Shown in pieces: positions 62,360-64,000 of a DNA stretch of 64,000 nucleotides. Origin of the DNA: Maribacter sp. BPC-D8. Lineage in GTDB: Bacteria > Bacteroidota > Bacteroidia > Flavobacteriales > Flavobacteriaceae. The position numbers and the translations under genes are program-made. The stretch is from assembly GCF_035207705.1 (NCBI RefSeq), contig NZ_CP128187.1, forward strand, positions 3,472,001 through 3,536,000, given 5' to 3'. How positions within the stretch are numbered: the first letter of the stretch is position 1; each line of letters opens with the position of its first letter. The notes below the pieces were generated by a model, which had not been told where the DNA came from, made no database searches, and was given only the letters and a program-made list of their open reading frames with translations.

Positions 62360-64000
62360 CTAGTACTTATAGAATTTCGTACTCTTGCTTACATCAGCAT
62401 CTTGAATTTGTAAAATATACAAACCTGAAGGTAAATCTGAAACGTTTATTCTAGCATCTGAAGCTTTATCCATTTTTAACGCTACACCACCTGTACTCAT
62501 TATTCTATAGGTAGTAGTATCAGACGTTTTTACATTCAATTGAATTTCATCTACCGCAGGGTTTGGATACACGCTAAACGCAATATCAGAATCTGCACTT
62601 AAAGCATTTAAGGTTTCTAACTCCGTTTCCTCACCTTTAAAAGTAAATGTTGCTACTTCACTAAATTCAGAAGCGATGTTTTGTGAGCAGAATGTTCTTA
62701 ATCTGAAAGAATACGTAGTATCTGTCAACAAACCCTTCCAGCTAAAGTTGTTTACAGAAATATACTCTGTAGACCATTCTTGTTGGTGAACTTCTTTATA
62801 CTGAATTTCATAAAGTGCATCTTCCGAAGCATTCCAAGCTAATTTTACGGTAGACATTTCAGCTTCATCAAGACCAACTTCTGGTGCATTTATAGAACAC
62901 GTAGTCATAGCAACACCTGAAACGATCAATGAAAAATCTTGCATATCGTTTACAAGCTCTCCTTTGTGAGTAACCGTAATTGTATACGTACCGCTAGCAT
63001 TAGGAATTTCAACTCTTTCGAAAGGATCAACCAAATTATCTCCTTTAGTTGCATCACTTTCTGCCTGCGCAGGGTTCAATTTCCAAGGTAAAAATGTTTG
63101 TCCGTTTTTAGTAACTCTAATATCAAGATCGTTTACCAGTGCTGCAGTCGTATTATTCAATTCACCCGAATTAATAAAACTAGATTGTACATCGGTCCAA
63201 GAAATTGAAGCAATTAATGTTTCGTTACCTTCTGCAGTTACATCAAAAGAAAATGAATTTCCGTTTTCTAATGTCTCTTCAGCAATGTGGCTAGAGAAAT
63301 CTTTATTGTTTAAAACCTCAGCAGCGCTTTTCGAATTCATGATTCCCCAACCTAATTTATAATCTGGTCCTAAGGCGTCAACATCATCTGCAGTATGCAA
63401 AGCCAAACCTTTTAAAGTGGCTGCTTTCATATATTCACCATATAATTCTTTGTTGTACTGTTGTAATAACAATAATGACCCAGTAACACCTGGCGTAGCC
63501 ATAGAAGTACCAGAAGAAGTTTCATAACTAGTATTACTAGCCGCATCTGTAGAAAGAACAGCACCACCGTTACCTGCAATGTCTGGCTTAATTCTACCAT
63601 CATCTACAGGACCAAAACTAGTGTAAGTACATACATCTGCATTTTTTAAATCTCCGTTTCCATCAATCTTAGAATTTGCACCTGCAACGGTAATGTTATT
63701 TTTTGAAATGGTGAATCCTAACAATACATCAAAACCATCAGCAGATTGACCGTATGTAGGTTCTAAGTTATCTCTACTCTTTTGTGCATTACCTGCTGCA
63801 GTTACCATTAAGTAGTAAGGCGCATTGTACATGATCTTGTCCCAATCTTGAGCTACTTTCGTGTAAGCACCAAAATACCAGTCTGGTACACGACTCGCTT
63901 TAATACCATAAGAATGGTTAGAAAGAAGAAGTCCGTCAGCAGCTGCTTCCGTTACTTCAATCTTATCTCTTGTCCAATCATGAGAAACTACTTTAGCCAT
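62360..64000 (-). CDS. Subtilisin-like (S8) peptidase, C-terminal part, with type IX sorting tail
   Basis: 546 residues present; the upstream part, with catalytic Asp and His, lies beyond base 64000. Visible: the oxyanion-hole region LLLSNHSYG and VTAAGN, and the catalytic Ser in SSGTSMATPGVTGSLLL. A proprotein-convertase-P-like domain follows (about 230-365), then a fibronectin-type domain (about 370-455). The C-terminal YPNPAVDEIQLNVKTSDTTTYRI...LPSGLYILQI is the type A sorting tail of type IX secretion. Secreted outside the cell. Confidence 0.88.
   Translation of the reverse strand: MAKVVSHDWTRDKIEVTEAAADGLLLSNHSYGIKASRVPDWYFGAYTKVAQDWDKIMYNAPYYLMVTAAGNAQKSRDNLEPTYGQSADGFDVLLGFTISKNNITVAGANSKIDGNGDLKNADVCTYTSFGPVDDGRIKPDIAGNGGAVLSTDAASNTSYETSSGTSMATPGVTGSLLLLQQYNKELYGEYMKAATLKGLALHTADDVDALGPDYKLGWGIMNSKSAAEVLNNKDFSSHIAEETLENGNSFSFDVTAEGNETLIASISWTDVQSSFINSGELNNTTAALVNDLDIRVTKNGQTFLPWKLNPAQAESDATKGDNLVDPFERVEIPNASGTYTITVTHKGELVNDMQDFSLIVSGVAMTTCSINAPEVGLDEAEMSTVKLAWNASEDALYEIQYKEVHQQEWSTEYISVNNFSWKGLLTDTTYSFRLRTFCSQNIASEFSEVATFTFKGEETELETLNALSADSDIAFSVYPNPAVDEIQLNVKTSDTTTYRIMSTGGVALKMDKASDARINVSDLPSGLYILQIQDADVSKSTKFYKY

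Noticed and set aside
63998..64000. Start codon of the subtilisin-like peptidase at the window edge
   Set aside because: The catalytic Asp and His parts are missing, so the ATG here is internal and the gene continues beyond the window.

Overview
The window looks like a chromosomal segment of a marine-type member of the Flavobacteriaceae (Bacteroidetes). The evidence is low G+C, many short signal peptides and lipoboxes (LFSC, VTGC, FTSC), a HemC-HemD fusion, a peptidase with a C-terminal sorting tail of the type IX secretion kind, weak ribosome binding sites, and promoters of the Bacteroidetes TTTG/TAnnTTTG type. The genus cannot be fixed from the sequence alone.

Left part (1-28.8 kb), ordinary core genome. 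First comes an ABC-type operon: a coiled-coil protein, a substrate-binding domain fused to an OmpA domain, a permease and an ATPase, followed by a DUF1460 hydrolase. An AraC regulator is divergent from a haem operon: hemA, hemC-hemD fusion, hemE, a GNAT acetyltransferase, hemF and a DUF4421 protein. A PhzF enzyme follows. On the minus strand lie an ABC-2 permease fused to an M1 aminopeptidase, its ATPase partner, an ankyrin protein and three tandem TPR-TM-AraC membrane regulators. Then, on the plus strand: a tiny basic protein, hemB, a serine hydrolase, a CNNM/CorC-type transporter and ogt.

Middle part (28.8-58.4 kb), the unusual region. Directly after ogt starts a roughly 29-kb array of small genes, all on the plus strand. 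Most are hypothetical proteins, lipoproteins or immunity-like proteins. They are separated by long imperfect palindromes, mostly about 135-250 bp, that end in GTTRRRY-like cores. The start of a unit (GTTxxxx) is the reverse complement of its own end (xxxxAAC); I found fourteen such pairs, nine of them perfect over 9-10 bases. That is the hallmark of integron gene cassettes with attC sites. No integrase is present, so this is a CALIN-like array (attC cluster lacking an integrase).

The array is punctuated by seven copies of one element (P1-P7): hairpins, then a strongly conserved promoter (about ATTG, 19 bp, TATATTAG), then in the best copies a 12-bp-stem palindrome ending at the first cassette core. 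This layout resembles a cassette promoter plus attI site. P1 is the native downstream region of ogt. Copies P2-P6 still carry the last codons of ogt in front of them. The array therefore seems to have grown by repeated duplication or integration of an ogt-tail/promoter/attI-like module, each copy followed by its own cassettes. An oleate hydratase gene and a decayed ParDE toxin-antitoxin pair lie near its right end.

Right part (58.4-64 kb), back to ordinary genes: a LytTR-type membrane regulator, a CPBP protease, a HigB/RelE-type toxin with antitoxin and a palindromic operator, a PolB-like 3'-5' exonuclease, a DUF3124 lipoprotein and, on the minus strand, the C-terminal part of a subtilisin-like peptidase running off the window.
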